Assembly (NCBI GenBank): GCA_038231815.1
Contig: JBBRKQ010000005.1
Coordinates: 13,118-77,117, forward strand
DNA length: 64,000 nt
Direction: 5' to 3'
Source of the DNA: CAILKP01 sp038231815
Lineage (GTDB): Bacteria > Planctomycetota > Phycisphaerae > Phycisphaerales > UBA1924
Position 1 is the first letter of the stretch. Each line of letters begins with the position of its first letter. The notes under the pieces are model-generated. The model worked only from the letters and a program-made list of their open reading frames with translations. It was not told where the DNA came from and made no database searches. Below are positions 7,843-15,809 of the stretch, piece after piece. The translations under genes were made by a program, and so were the position numbers.

Positions 7843-8706
7843 GTGCCTGAACTCCCAGAAGTTGAGTCTGTCCGCCGATCACTCCTGCCACACTTGCAAG
7901 GGAGGCTGATTGCCCGCGTCATCGTGGGCCGGGCAGATGTTGTCATGCCTGCAACCGAGGCCGTGAATGTTCCCGCAGCGATGCTGCAGGGCCAGCGGCT
8001 GGCAAGTATTGACCGGCGTGGCAAGCAGTTGATCCTGCGTGCAGTCTCGGGACAGGCTATCGGCATTCACTTGGGCATGACGGGGCAGTGTCTGATATTG
8101 CCAGCGGGCGAGCAACCGAAGCAAAGCGACCATATCCACATGCGTTGGCAACTTGTGGATGACTCTGCTTCCGATGCCGTCAGCACGCAGAGAGCCGCAG
8201 AACTGCTCTTCCGCGATCCGCGGCGCTTCGGTGAGCTCCGAGCGTTTGCAACACCTGCCGAGGCAGATGTGTACCTCGCCAGGCTCGGCCCGGATGCGCT
8301 GTACATCAGCGGTGAGGCGTTGTACAACGCTGTGCACGGCAGCAACAGGGCCATCAAGGCCGCACTGCTGGACCAGGCCGTGCTGGCCGGCGTCGGAAAC
8401 ATCTACGCGGATGAAGCGTTGTTTGCTGCACAGATCCGGCCGAGTTCCAAGGCGTGCAGGCTCTCTCGCGTGCGGGTGGAATCACTTGCGGTAGCAATCC
8501 GCGGCACCTTGGAGCGAGCCGTCCTTGCCGGAGGCTCCACGCTTCGCGATTACTTGGATGCTGACGGCAATGCGGGAACCTTTCTGACTGAGCACCGGGT
8601 GTACGGCCGGGGCGGTCGGCTGTGCGTTGTGTGCTGCGGCCAGCTGCGACAAACGCAAGTGGCCCAGCGAACAACCGTGTACTGCCCGGTGTGCCAGCGA
8701 GCGTGA
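7843..8706 (+). CDS. mutM: Formamidopyrimidine-DNA glycosylase (Fpg/MutM)
   Basis: A 287-residue base-excision repair enzyme that removes oxidised purines such as 8-oxoguanine and nicks the abasic site. The GTG at 7843 is the right start because the mature protein must begin Pro-Glu-Leu: 'PELPEVESVRRSL' supplies the N-terminal Pro nucleophile and Glu3. Other signatures are the Lys in 'RRGKQLIL' (about 59), 'HLGMTGQ', the helix-two-turn-helix 'LLDQAVLAGVGNIYADEAL', and a C-terminal zinc finger with Cys pairs in 'CVVCC' and 'YCPVC'. The length is close to the usual 270. It lies 37 bases after the metallophosphoesterase gene. Cytoplasmic. Confidence 0.97.
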   Translation: MPELPEVESVRRSLLPHLQGRLIARVIVGRADVVMPATEAVNVPAAMLQGQRLASIDRRGKQLILRAVSGQAIGIHLGMTGQCLILPAGEQPKQSDHIHMRWQLVDDSASDAVSTQRAAELLFRDPRRFGELRAFATPAEADVYLARLGPDALYISGEALYNAVHGSNRAIKAALLDQAVLAGVGNIYADEALFAAQIRPSSKACRLSRVRVESLAVAIRGTLERAVLAGGSTLRDYLDADGNAGTFLTEHRVYGRGGRLCVVCCGQLRQTQVAQRTTVYCPVCQRA

Positions 8707-9220
8707 TTACCACCGGCACTGCGAGCCAACAACGGCGACCGTGCTTGCGGGGAATTCTCCCCAAGCACGCTGCATCGTGTGGAAATCATCAAACGTCTTT
8801 GGTTCAAAGGCCCGATGAGCAGAGAAGTTCTGCGAGGGCCAGAGAGTCTTGCAGCCCGAAAGGGTGGCGATGGGTTTCTCTTGTATTTAATAGATAAATC
8901 ACTTCGTAATAGTAATACCAACGCCTGACGGTTTGTGGATCATCATCAACAAACACAGCGTAAGTGCCGCTGGGAGATTGCTTTGTGAACCTGTGTGTAA
9001 CTGTGCACGGGGCATGGCTTGCATGTCGCTTGGCAGGGCTCAATGTCATCTGCTGTCTACCGACAGGGGGCCGTTTCCCCGCGATCAGGAGTGATTGGTC
9101 ATCGACCTGTCGGCTGCAACGGCTTACCCGCGCGCCTCTCCACACACCCTGAGCATCTTGTGGACATCGAAGCGACAGCGTCAAGTGTTGTTTGCCGGGT
9201 TGCAACTCTGCGAGAGAAAG
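8707..9220. other. 514-bp intergenic region without a supported gene
   Basis: This lies between convergent mutM and the SixA-like gene. The middle (about 8875-8990) is clearly more AT-rich than its surroundings. On the minus strand a frame from 9205 to 8804 contains a stretch with natural-looking composition ('SGTYAVFVDDDPQTVRRW') that could be the remnant of a gene, but the N-terminal half reads like a shadow frame and I recognise no family. No RNA gene was seen. Confidence 0.5.
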
Positions 9221-9805
9221 CTATTCATCGTCCCAGTCTTCGCGCAGGCACATCAGTAATGTGCCCTTGCCGGGCGCAAATCCCAGCCCGATGGGCGTTG
9301 ATTTTGCTACAGTTTTGTCGGTGATATCAGATGGTTCGCCGAAGCTCAGCACTGCGGCCATGCCGGTGTGCATCGCATCAAAGTGCACATTTTCAGCGCA
9401 GCGAATGCCGCCGCGAGAATCTCTGCACAGCGTGTGCACTAGGTCTTCGAGTGTTGGGTTATGGCCCACGATGGCGACGCGACGGTGTCTGTCACCGGCG
9501 AGTTGGTCCAGCAGCAGCTCCATCACGTCGTGATGGTTTGAACTTGTGGAAATCTGGTGATGAAAGCGCAGCGGAATTCGAGAAAGCTGCGCGATGATGC
9601 GGGCGGTCTCTGCGGCTCGCGTCACAGGGCTGGCCAGGATAATCTCGGGCCGTCGTTCGGCAGGCAAGGCCGCCAGCGTCTCACCCAGAAAATGAGCCTG
9701 CTTGACCCCACGGGGTTTGAGCTGGCGATCTTCATCCTTACCCGAGAGAGAATCCTTCTCAGCTTTACCGTGGCGAATCAGTGTCAGCAGCAGTGAATCA
9801 GCCAT
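9221..9805 (-). CDS. sixA: SixA-like phosphohistidine phosphatase (histidine phosphatase family)
   Basis: A 194-residue protein of the small SixA branch of the histidine phosphatase superfamily. I start it at the ATG at 9805 ('MADSLLLTLIRHGKAE'), because the catalytic RHG motif is normally within the first 12 residues. A start at 9850 would add a short hydrophobic leader of doubtful value. Motifs: RHG (phospho-accepting His about 12), 'LKPRGVKQA', 'ILASPVTRAAETARI' (the substrate-binding Arg region) and 'VAIVGHNPTLEDLV' (second catalytic His). SixA removes phosphate from histidine of phosphotransfer (HPt) domains in E. coli; the partner here is unknown. It lies 67 bases downstream of a gene of unknown function in the same direction. 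Confidence 0.88.
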   Translation of the reverse strand: MADSLLLTLIRHGKAEKDSLSGKDEDRQLKPRGVKQAHFLGETLAALPAERRPEIILASPVTRAAETARIIAQLSRIPLRFHHQISTSSNHHDVMELLLDQLAGDRHRRVAIVGHNPTLEDLVHTLCRDSRGGIRCAENVHFDAMHTGMAAVLSFGEPSDITDKTVAKSTPIGLGFAPGKGTLLMCLREDWDDE

Positions 9806-9872
9806 GGCGTCTGTAAAGAGAAGTAACCAAAGAAAGAACAACGACCGCAATCGAGCACGAACGAGTCAGAGC

Positions 9873-10817
9873 TTACTTCAACCAGCCGAGTTTCTGGCAG
9901 TCCGCCAGCGGCTCATCAAACGAGCATGAACCGAAGCAAATCGCAAAGTTCTCGCGTGTATCGCGGATCTGATCTGTCGTCAGGAGACGACCCTTGTAAG
10001 TTGCGCCCGCATCAGAGAATTTAAAAGCCAGTGGGTCGGTCTCGTTAAGCATCGCCACCGTCATCTTGGCATCAAACCGGGCGTGCCGCACGTACCCTGC
10101 CGCCAGGAACAAATTGGCAAACCCGTGCATGGTCCAGCAGGCCGAGCCCGCCTCGTACGTGAGCGGGTAGCTGGCCCTGATGGGGTGGTGCAGACCGGCA
10201 GTGGCCTTAAACGGCACTTCCGCAGCGTGCATGGCCAATATGAACTCGGCAACAACCTCGCTGGCTGGGAACTGCTCTGCCCGCACGCCGCCGGTGCGTA
10301 ATTTTGCGCCAAACCCTGTGCCCGCCAGTGCCGCGGCGAAGCCTCGGAAATCGGCATCGGCCGGGATTTCAAAGAAGGGATAGAGCTCTTCTGGCAGCAG
10401 TTCGATGGCTTCATCAATAATGTCTGTGGTCTGCACCTTTAGCTCGATGGTGTCAATCTCGGCGCTATGGGCATGCTTGTGCTTTCCGGAGCCAATCTCG
10501 TGCGCACGATTGAAGTCTTCGATTTCATCAAGCTCAACGGCAAGGTTGTCATCAATCAGCACCGAGAGTCGCAGGGCATCGGGTGCGGGTTGGTCATCGC
10601 TCGGTGGCTGCTTTGCCAAATAGGCCTTCGCGCAGGTTGACCATTCCTCAAGCCGCTTCATCGGCACAATGAAACGGGCCAAAGCCTCCTGGTTATTGCC
10701 CGCGGCGTACAGGTTGAATGTCTCCAGAGCCTTGTTCATCGGCAGCGATGCCGGTGGAAACAGTCCCGCATAGTCGATGAGTCCGTGCAGCAAAGCGTGA
10801 ATTGACGTGCTAGCCAT
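9873..10817 (-). CDS. Conserved protein of unknown function
   Basis: A 314-residue protein. The start at the ATG at 10817 ('MASTSIHALLHGLIDYAG') is chosen because the longer frame to 11144 would run over the tRNA-Ser gene. There is no signal peptide or membrane helix. Visible landmarks are 'IDYAGLFPPASLPM' near the N-terminus, 'FFEIPADADFRGFAAAL' and 'AKLRTGGVRAEQFP' in the middle, and 'KATAGLHHPIRA' followed by 'MHGFANLFLAA', a Gly/His-rich region that could form an active site in a TIM-barrel-like alternation of strands and helices. I do not recognise a named family, and no function can be assigned. It is probably co-transcribed with the SixA-like gene downstream. Confidence 0.8.
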   Translation of the reverse strand: MASTSIHALLHGLIDYAGLFPPASLPMNKALETFNLYAAGNNQEALARFIVPMKRLEEWSTCAKAYLAKQPPSDDQPAPDALRLSVLIDDNLAVELDEIEDFNRAHEIGSGKHKHAHSAEIDTIELKVQTTDIIDEAIELLPEELYPFFEIPADADFRGFAAALAGTGFGAKLRTGGVRAEQFPASEVVAEFILAMHAAEVPFKATAGLHHPIRASYPLTYEAGSACWTMHGFANLFLAAGYVRHARFDAKMTVAMLNETDPLAFKFSDAGATYKGRLLTTDQIRDTRENFAICFGSCSFDEPLADCQKLGWLK

Positions 10818-11071
10818 AAGCCAGAGGTTAGCAAGATGATGTGAAGATGGGAAATCCTTACCCTCAACAGACTTCGGCGGGCACTCCAGGAATTTCGCAA
10901 GTGATGTCCCGGTGCCTGGGCTGTGTTGCTGGGGGAGTCGATGAGCCATAGCCCCGCCCTGAAGCCCCACGGTCTGGACGCCAGCGTTGCAGCTGCTGCA
11001 CCGCGGCCCCATCGCAGCATGCGGGTGCCCCACAACTAGGCTGTATGAACCAATCTCCGGCCAAAAGCAAG

Positions 11072-11158
11072 CGGTGGGGAGGAGATTCGAACTCCTGGGA
11101 ACCTTGCGGCTCCGCCGCATTTCAAGTGCGGTGCTTTCGACCACTCAGCCACCCCACC
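11072..11158 (-). tRNA. tRNA-Ser (anticodon UGA)
   Basis: Read on the minus strand, the acceptor GGTGGGG (11158-11152) pairs with CCCCACC (11079-11073). The anticodon stem CCGCA/TGCGG encloses the loop CTTGAAA, giving anticodon TGA for Ser UCA codons. A long variable arm typical of class II tRNAs (GGAGCCGCAAGGTTCC) and a T-arm with TTCGAAT are present. No CCA is encoded. The gene stands alone, with no neighbouring tRNAs. Confidence 0.97.
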
Positions 11159-11346
11159 GATATTCGAGGCGTGCCGGGCCAAGTTTATGGCAGGCCGCGC
11201 TCAAAAGACACGCCACCGCCACAAACCCGGGGTGATTGCCCACCGCGTCGGGTATCACCCTCAGTCGGGTGGGTGTGATATTGTCTGCGGCTCGCGCAAT
11301 TGCGCTTTTTTAAACTTCACCGCGCCGGGCACGGATTACACACCCT

Positions 11347-12756
11347 ATGTCCCATTCAGGCCCTGATTATTTTAAGGATGTCCAAACTCGACGCCGCCGC
11401 ATTGATGGTGCCGTTGCCCCGTTCGCCCGATTTGCAAAGCAGGAGGTCGCCGGTGGCATCATGCTCATGGGCAGCGCGGTGGTGGCCATGGTGCTGGCCA
11501 ACAGCCCCTTTGGCCACGCCGTGCACGAGTTTTGGACTGGCACAACCATCACCTTAAACATTGGCTCATCGGTGTTTCCGTCAGGCAAGCACGCCGGACA
11601 CTTTGAGTGGTGGGTGAATGATGCCCTGATGGCCCTGTTCTTTTTTGTCATTGGTCTTGAAATCAAGCGGGAGGTGCTTGCTGGTGAACTTGGGGACCCA
11701 CGCAAGGCCGCCTTGCCGCTCATCGCTGCGGTGGGTGGAATGGCGGTTCCCGGGCTGATTTACGCCGCACTGAACTGGGGAAGTGATACTTTGCGTGGCT
11801 GGGCGATTCCTGCGGCCACCGACATCGCCTTTGCGCTCGGGGTGCTTGCTCTGCTGGGCAAGCGTGTGCCGCCGGGGCTGCGTTTGTTTCTGGTGACTCT
11901 GGCCATTGCCGATGATCTCGGGGCCTTGGTCATCATCGCGGTGTTTTACACTGAAAACAAGAATCTGAGCATGCCGGCGCTAGGAATGGCTGCCGCCATA
12001 ATGGGCCTGATGGCGGGGATGAACTTGCTGGGTGTCCGTCGCTGGTGGCTGTATGGCATTGTTGGCTTGGGCTTGTGGTACTTCGTGCTGATGTCGGGCG
12101 TGCACGCCACCATCGCCGGGGTGATGGGGGCGATGACCATACCGGTGGCCACCCGCATCAGTAAAGCCGAGTTCTCCCGGCAGACGCGCCGCTTGGCCGA
12201 TGAGTTTGACCGTGTACCCGGCGCGCTGGAGGAGGCCGCACCGCCGTTTCAGCGCAACATGATCATCACCGACCCGGTCCATCAAGGTGTGCTGGCGACT
12301 ATGGAGCAGCTTACCGAGGCCGCTCAGACACCACTGCAGCGCCTGGAGCGGAACATGGTCCCGCTTATTGGGTTTGTGATTGTTCCCATCTTCGCACTCG
12401 CCAATGCCGGTGTGGCCGTGGGTGGCGTTGCTGATCAAGCTCTCCGCAGCACCGAAGCCTGGGGCATTGTGCTGGGGCTGGTCGTCGGCAAAACGGTTGG
12501 CATTCTTGGATTCTCAGCTCTGGCGGTGTTCGCTGGGATCAGCGTTCTGCCGGCGGGAGTGACCTGGCGGCACATGCTGGGTGCGGCAATTCTGGGCGGC
12601 ATCGGCTTTACGATGTCACTGTTTATTGCTCAGTTGGGGTTTGGCAGTTCTTCTGAGCAGTTGGAGATCGCTAAGTTGGCGGTGTTGTGTGGTTCAATCG
12701 CCGCCGCGGTGCTGGGCACCTGTGTGCTGCTGACGTGCAAGCCCAAGCCGCACTAA
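11347..12756 (+). CDS. nhaA: Na+/H+ antiporter NhaA
   Basis: A 469-residue multi-pass inner-membrane protein that exports sodium in exchange for protons and helps control cytoplasmic pH. About 12 hydrophobic helices can be traced. The diagnostic segments are 'DALMALFFFVIGLEIKRE', 'IPAATDIAFALGVLALLG' and the ion-binding Asp pair in 'LAIADDLGALVIIAVFYT' (Asp163/Asp164 in E. coli). It is longer than the E. coli protein (388): a charged cytoplasmic segment of roughly 70 residues, 'RISKAEFSRQTRRLADE' onward, sits between the two halves, as in many NhaA proteins of non-enteric bacteria. The ATG at 11347 is the first in frame. It is followed by a WYL regulator gene 96 bases downstream. Confidence 0.97.
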   Translation: MSHSGPDYFKDVQTRRRRIDGAVAPFARFAKQEVAGGIMLMGSAVVAMVLANSPFGHAVHEFWTGTTITLNIGSSVFPSGKHAGHFEWWVNDALMALFFFVIGLEIKREVLAGELGDPRKAALPLIAAVGGMAVPGLIYAALNWGSDTLRGWAIPAATDIAFALGVLALLGKRVPPGLRLFLVTLAIADDLGALVIIAVFYTENKNLSMPALGMAAAIMGLMAGMNLLGVRRWWLYGIVGLGLWYFVLMSGVHATIAGVMGAMTIPVATRISKAEFSRQTRRLADEFDRVPGALEEAAPPFQRNMIITDPVHQGVLATMEQLTEAAQTPLQRLERNMVPLIGFVIVPIFALANAGVAVGGVADQALRSTEAWGIVLGLVVGKTVGILGFSALAVFAGISVLPAGVTWRHMLGAAILGGIGFTMSLFIAQLGFGSSSEQLEIAKLAVLCGSIAAAVLGTCVLLTCKPKPH

Positions 12757-12852
12757 CTCTGGGCAGTGTGCCCGGTACATTCGCGCGGCTTGTTTGGTTG
12801 GGTCTGCCATATTCTTCTTGCTCCGTCTTGCCCGGGCACTTACCTTTGGCCT

Positions 12853-13935
12853 ATGGGTGCCAAGCAACAGTCTGTAAAATCTCGCGCCGGGCTGGCGGGA
12901 TCGCCGCCGGTTCAAGCTGGAGCTGGCAAAAGCTCTAAACATCAGCAGAAGCAGTATTCGAAGATTTACAAGCTGATGAAGATGCTGAGCCTGCTGAAAT
13001 CACCGGTTGAGATGAACCGCGAAGCGCTGGCTGCAGCGCTGGATACTGACACGCGGCAAATCGCCCGTTATTTGAGCGAGTGGGCCGAGATGGGGGTGAA
13101 GGCGGAGTTTAATCGCAAGACCAAGCGGTACGACATTGTCGACTCGTTCTTGATGCCCCCGCTAGAACTTGATGCTGAGGAGGCTCTGGCGCTCGTGCTC
13201 CTGGCCGAGCACGTGGCGGCGAGCCGGCAGATTGACCACATGGACGGCGCGGGCAGCGCGATTGCCAAAATAGTTTCGATCTTGCCGGAGGCGGTGCGCA
13301 GCGAGGTAGAGCGGAACAAAAACGCGGTAAACATACGGACCAGCGCCATTGGTGAGGAAGGCGGCAGCGATGTGTACAAGGCGGTGCGCGAGGCAATCCG
13401 CTGTTTTCAATCGCTGATGTGCCGTTACGACTCACCAGCGGTGATGCAGGGTGAAAAACCGGCCGAGGAGTTCATCTTTGAGCCGTACACGCTTATGTTT
13501 CACCAGCGGGCGTGGTACGTGGTTGGGTACAACCGTGCCCGCGCAGCCCAGCGGATGTACAAACTCTCGCGGTTTTGCAGCGTAAAGCCCACCGGGCAGC
13601 CGTACGTGATACCGGCGGATTTTTCACTGGACAAGTACCTTGGCAGCGCGTGGCGCATCATGCCGGACAAGACCGAGCACACCATCGAGCTGCTGTTTGA
13701 GCCCGGCATCGCCCAGACCATCACCGAGACGCGCTGGCACAAATCTGAAGCGACCCAGAACAACGATGATGGCTCGATTACCTACACCTTCCGAATCGCC
13801 GGGCTTGATGAGATCGCCTGGTGGATTCTGGGGTACGGGCCAAAGGTAAAAGTGCTCCGACCAAAGGCCCTCGCCGAAAAAGTCGCGGACATGGCGCGGG
13901 CAACACTGAAGCAGTACGAAGCGCAAGCCCGCTGA
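12853..13935 (+). CDS. WYL-domain transcriptional regulator
   Basis: A 360-residue DNA-binding regulator. The start at the ATG at 12853 gives 'MGAKQQSVKSRAG'; the frame continues upstream to 12766, but that part reads like non-coding sequence. After a Lys/Gln-rich leader, residues about 40-105 are a winged helix-turn-helix ('MNREALAAALDTDTRQIARY'). A middle region follows ('LDAEEALALVLLAEHV'), then a WYL domain (about 180-260, with 'FEPYTLMFHQRAWYVVGYN' carrying the Trp-Tyr-hydrophobic signature) and a C-terminal WCX extension ending 'ALAEKVADMARATLKQYE'. WYL domains often sense nucleic-acid or nucleotide ligands in DNA-damage, phage-defence and metabolic control. No target is evident next to it. 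A convergent hairpin terminator follows. Confidence 0.9.
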   Translation: MGAKQQSVKSRAGLAGSPPVQAGAGKSSKHQQKQYSKIYKLMKMLSLLKSPVEMNREALAAALDTDTRQIARYLSEWAEMGVKAEFNRKTKRYDIVDSFLMPPLELDAEEALALVLLAEHVAASRQIDHMDGAGSAIAKIVSILPEAVRSEVERNKNAVNIRTSAIGEEGGSDVYKAVREAIRCFQSLMCRYDSPAVMQGEKPAEEFIFEPYTLMFHQRAWYVVGYNRARAAQRMYKLSRFCSVKPTGQPYVIPADFSLDKYLGSAWRIMPDKTEHTIELLFEPGIAQTITETRWHKSEATQNNDDGSITYTFRIAGLDEIAWWILGYGPKVKVLRPKALAEKVADMARATLKQYEAQAR

Positions 13936-13969
13936 TGCTTCGCCCAAGATTTCACACGGCAGCAAGGAC

Positions 13970-13988
13970 ATCGCCGCACCGCGGCGAT
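13970..13988. terminator. Bidirectional hairpin between the WYL regulator and gatC
   Basis: ATCGCCGC (13970-13977) and GCGGCGAT (13981-13988) form a perfect 8-bp stem with a 3-base loop, between two convergent stops. There is no T-run on either side, so termination is inferred from position. Confidence 0.5.
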
Positions 13989-13995
13989 CTCACCA

Positions 13996-14295
13996 TCACG
14001 CGCCCTCGCCAATGACCTTGGGCACCTTTACGAACGGTTCAATTTTGTCTGGGGCCATCGCCATCAGTGCTGCCGTTGGCAAACCGGGCCCCGCAACATC
14101 CTCGCCTAGCGGGCCGTCCTGATCAAGTGGTGAGAACAGGGGCTCAACACCTTCAAGATTGAGCGCATTGAGCCGCTCGACATACGCCAAGATGCCGGCT
14201 AAGTCGTGCCGATAGCGCTCCACCTGATCATCACTTGGTGACAGGCGGGCCAGCTTGGCGAGTTTGGCGACCTGTTCGTGTGTCAGCGGGTCCAT
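13996..14295 (-). CDS. gatC: Asp-tRNA(Asn)/Glu-tRNA(Gln) amidotransferase subunit C
   Basis: A 99-residue small subunit of the GatCAB enzyme, which converts misacylated Glu-tRNA(Gln) or Asp-tRNA(Asn) to the correct amide form. The ATG at 14295 gives 'MDPLTHEQVAKLAKLARL', the typical GatC start (E..V..IA.LARL). It is followed by 'DLAGILAYVERLNALNLEGV' and the C-terminal 'GEDVAGPGL' and 'APDKIEPFVKVPKVIGEG', matching the standard 'F.VPKV' end. The length is normal (about 95). gatA and gatB are not adjacent, so the operon is split. It lies 53 bases downstream of a secreted LTxxQ-type gene, and the two may share a transcript. Cytoplasmic. Confidence 0.95.
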   Translation of the reverse strand: MDPLTHEQVAKLAKLARLSPSDDQVERYRHDLAGILAYVERLNALNLEGVEPLFSPLDQDGPLGEDVAGPGLPTAALMAMAPDKIEPFVKVPKVIGEGA

Positions 14296-14348
14296 GCAGC
14301 ACTTTATGCCTGGCTGACCGCTGCCGGGGCGATTTACAGTTTGGGCGA

Positions 14349-15659
14349 TCAATCCCCATCTTCATCATCCCCGCCGCCATCGTTGATGCGGATCACCATT
14401 CCCGCGCCACCACCGCCGCCTTCCTTTCCGCCCGCCTGAAACATGGAACCGGGCGTGCTCTTCTTGGGCAGTTTGGCTTTTTGCTGGTCCGTCAGTGCCG
14501 CCGTGAGCTTACCCACAAACTCTTTGTCCAGCTCGCGCCGGGCTTTGCGTGCGGTGGTGAGCCCTTCGTTTTCATTCTCATCACCCATGCCAAACATGCC
14601 CATGCCGTCGGCTTTGCCTTCTGCCTCCGCCTTCTCCAGTTCGCTGGCCCACCGCACGTTCATCGGGCCTGCTTGCTCGGCATATCTGGCCTGCAGTTCG
14701 GTCACAACTTTCTGCTGCTCGGCGGTTAGGTCGGTAAACTTGGCTGCGGCTGCGAGGCTTTTGGTTGCGGGTGAGTCTTTAAACACCTGGGGCATTGCCT
14801 TGCGGCGGTACGCCTCTTCCAACTTCGTCTTCCACTCATCGCTCAGCGCGCCGCCCATCTGGCGGATGTACTTCTGGTTCACCTCACGCATCGCCATGCC
14901 ATGTGCCTGGTTCTTCTCGCGCATGGCTTTGAATGACTCCATATCAAAGTTCGTGACCACGGTCACTCCATTATCGCTCTTGCCGCTTTTCTCAGCCTGC
15001 GCTTTGCGAAACGCCTCATCGTCCCTTTGCTGCTCGGCCAGCACCCGGTCCACATCCGCCTCATAGGTCTCTAGTGAACCGCGGACTTTTTCAAACTCAG
15101 CTGGGGGCAGCTTCACGCTGTCAACAACCATCACCAAATCAACACCAGAACCTGATACGCCGCCCATCGGCCCCGAAGCGCGGCCCATCCCGCCTTCGCG
15201 CCGACGCTGACGTTCCAGCATCGGCCAGAGAGATTCCTGATCACGCGTCAGCAGACTTTTGAGATCATCTAAAAACTGCTTGGTCGCTGCACCTTTTCCC
15301 TCACCGGAATTGCGCATGATCTCGGGCATCTTTTTTAGCATCTCCCGCATGGATGCCGCATCGCCATCTTCCTGCATCGCGGCCATCTTCTCGCTGGCCT
15401 CTTTGTCAAACCGCGCTACTACCTCGGCGTATGTTGCGTGCAGCGTCTCAGCAGCTTCTTTCTGCGAGGCATCAAGTTTTAAGGTCCGGCTGTACCGGGC
15501 CAGCGCCCCCTTGCTGATGTTGTCGCTGCCCGTACCACCTGATCCGCCAATCGCAGTCGAGCCGATACGGATGGCCTGCGCCGCGGCGGGTGCGGCGACC
15601 AAACCGCCCAGCAACCCAGCACTCATGGCCAAAGCAGCAACGGAGAATCGAATGTTCAT
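14349..15659 (-). CDS. Secreted LTxxQ-type helical protein
   Basis: A 436-residue exported protein. The ATG at 15659 has GGAG 9 bases upstream and begins a signal peptide 'MNIRFSVAALAMSAGLLGG' cleaved near 'APAAAQA'. The rest is almost wholly helical and charged, with several LTxxQ-like motifs: 'LTRDQESLWPML' (about 140), 'LTAEQQKVVTEL' (about 320) and 'LTDQQKAKLPKK' (about 395). It ends in a Gly- and Asp-rich tail ('GGGGGAGMVIRINDGGGDDED'). Such repeated helical pairs resemble the Spy/CpxP periplasmic chaperone fold, here perhaps present two or three times in tandem. It is the third protein of this type in the window. Function is inferred only as envelope-located. Confidence 0.78.
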   Translation of the reverse strand: MNIRFSVAALAMSAGLLGGLVAAPAAAQAIRIGSTAIGGSGGTGSDNISKGALARYSRTLKLDASQKEAAETLHATYAEVVARFDKEASEKMAAMQEDGDAASMREMLKKMPEIMRNSGEGKGAATKQFLDDLKSLLTRDQESLWPMLERQRRREGGMGRASGPMGGVSGSGVDLVMVVDSVKLPPAEFEKVRGSLETYEADVDRVLAEQQRDDEAFRKAQAEKSGKSDNGVTVVTNFDMESFKAMREKNQAHGMAMREVNQKYIRQMGGALSDEWKTKLEEAYRRKAMPQVFKDSPATKSLAAAAKFTDLTAEQQKVVTELQARYAEQAGPMNVRWASELEKAEAEGKADGMGMFGMGDENENEGLTTARKARRELDKEFVGKLTAALTDQQKAKLPKKSTPGSMFQAGGKEGGGGGAGMVIRINDGGGDDEDGD

Positions 15660-15809
15660 GGGGGCCAGCTCCAAATTGAGAGGGAGAAAAACAGCAGAAG
15701 AAAGGCGCTTGATGCGCTGAGTATTCACTTCCGTCAGCGTACGGGCACGGCAAGCCCGAAAACCCGCGGCTGGTTGCAACGTGCGCAGCCAGTTTCCCAT
15801 ATCCCTTGC

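Noticed and set aside
10818..11144. Long N-terminal extension of the gene at 9873-10817
   Set aside because: It would run through the tRNA-Ser gene and reads as non-coding composition; the ATG at 10817 fits better.
11294..11311. GCGCAATTGCGC followed by T residues as a terminator
   Set aside because: The palindrome leaves only four pairs with a four-base loop; too weak, and it lies just upstream of nhaA where no gene needs ending except the tRNA on the other strand.
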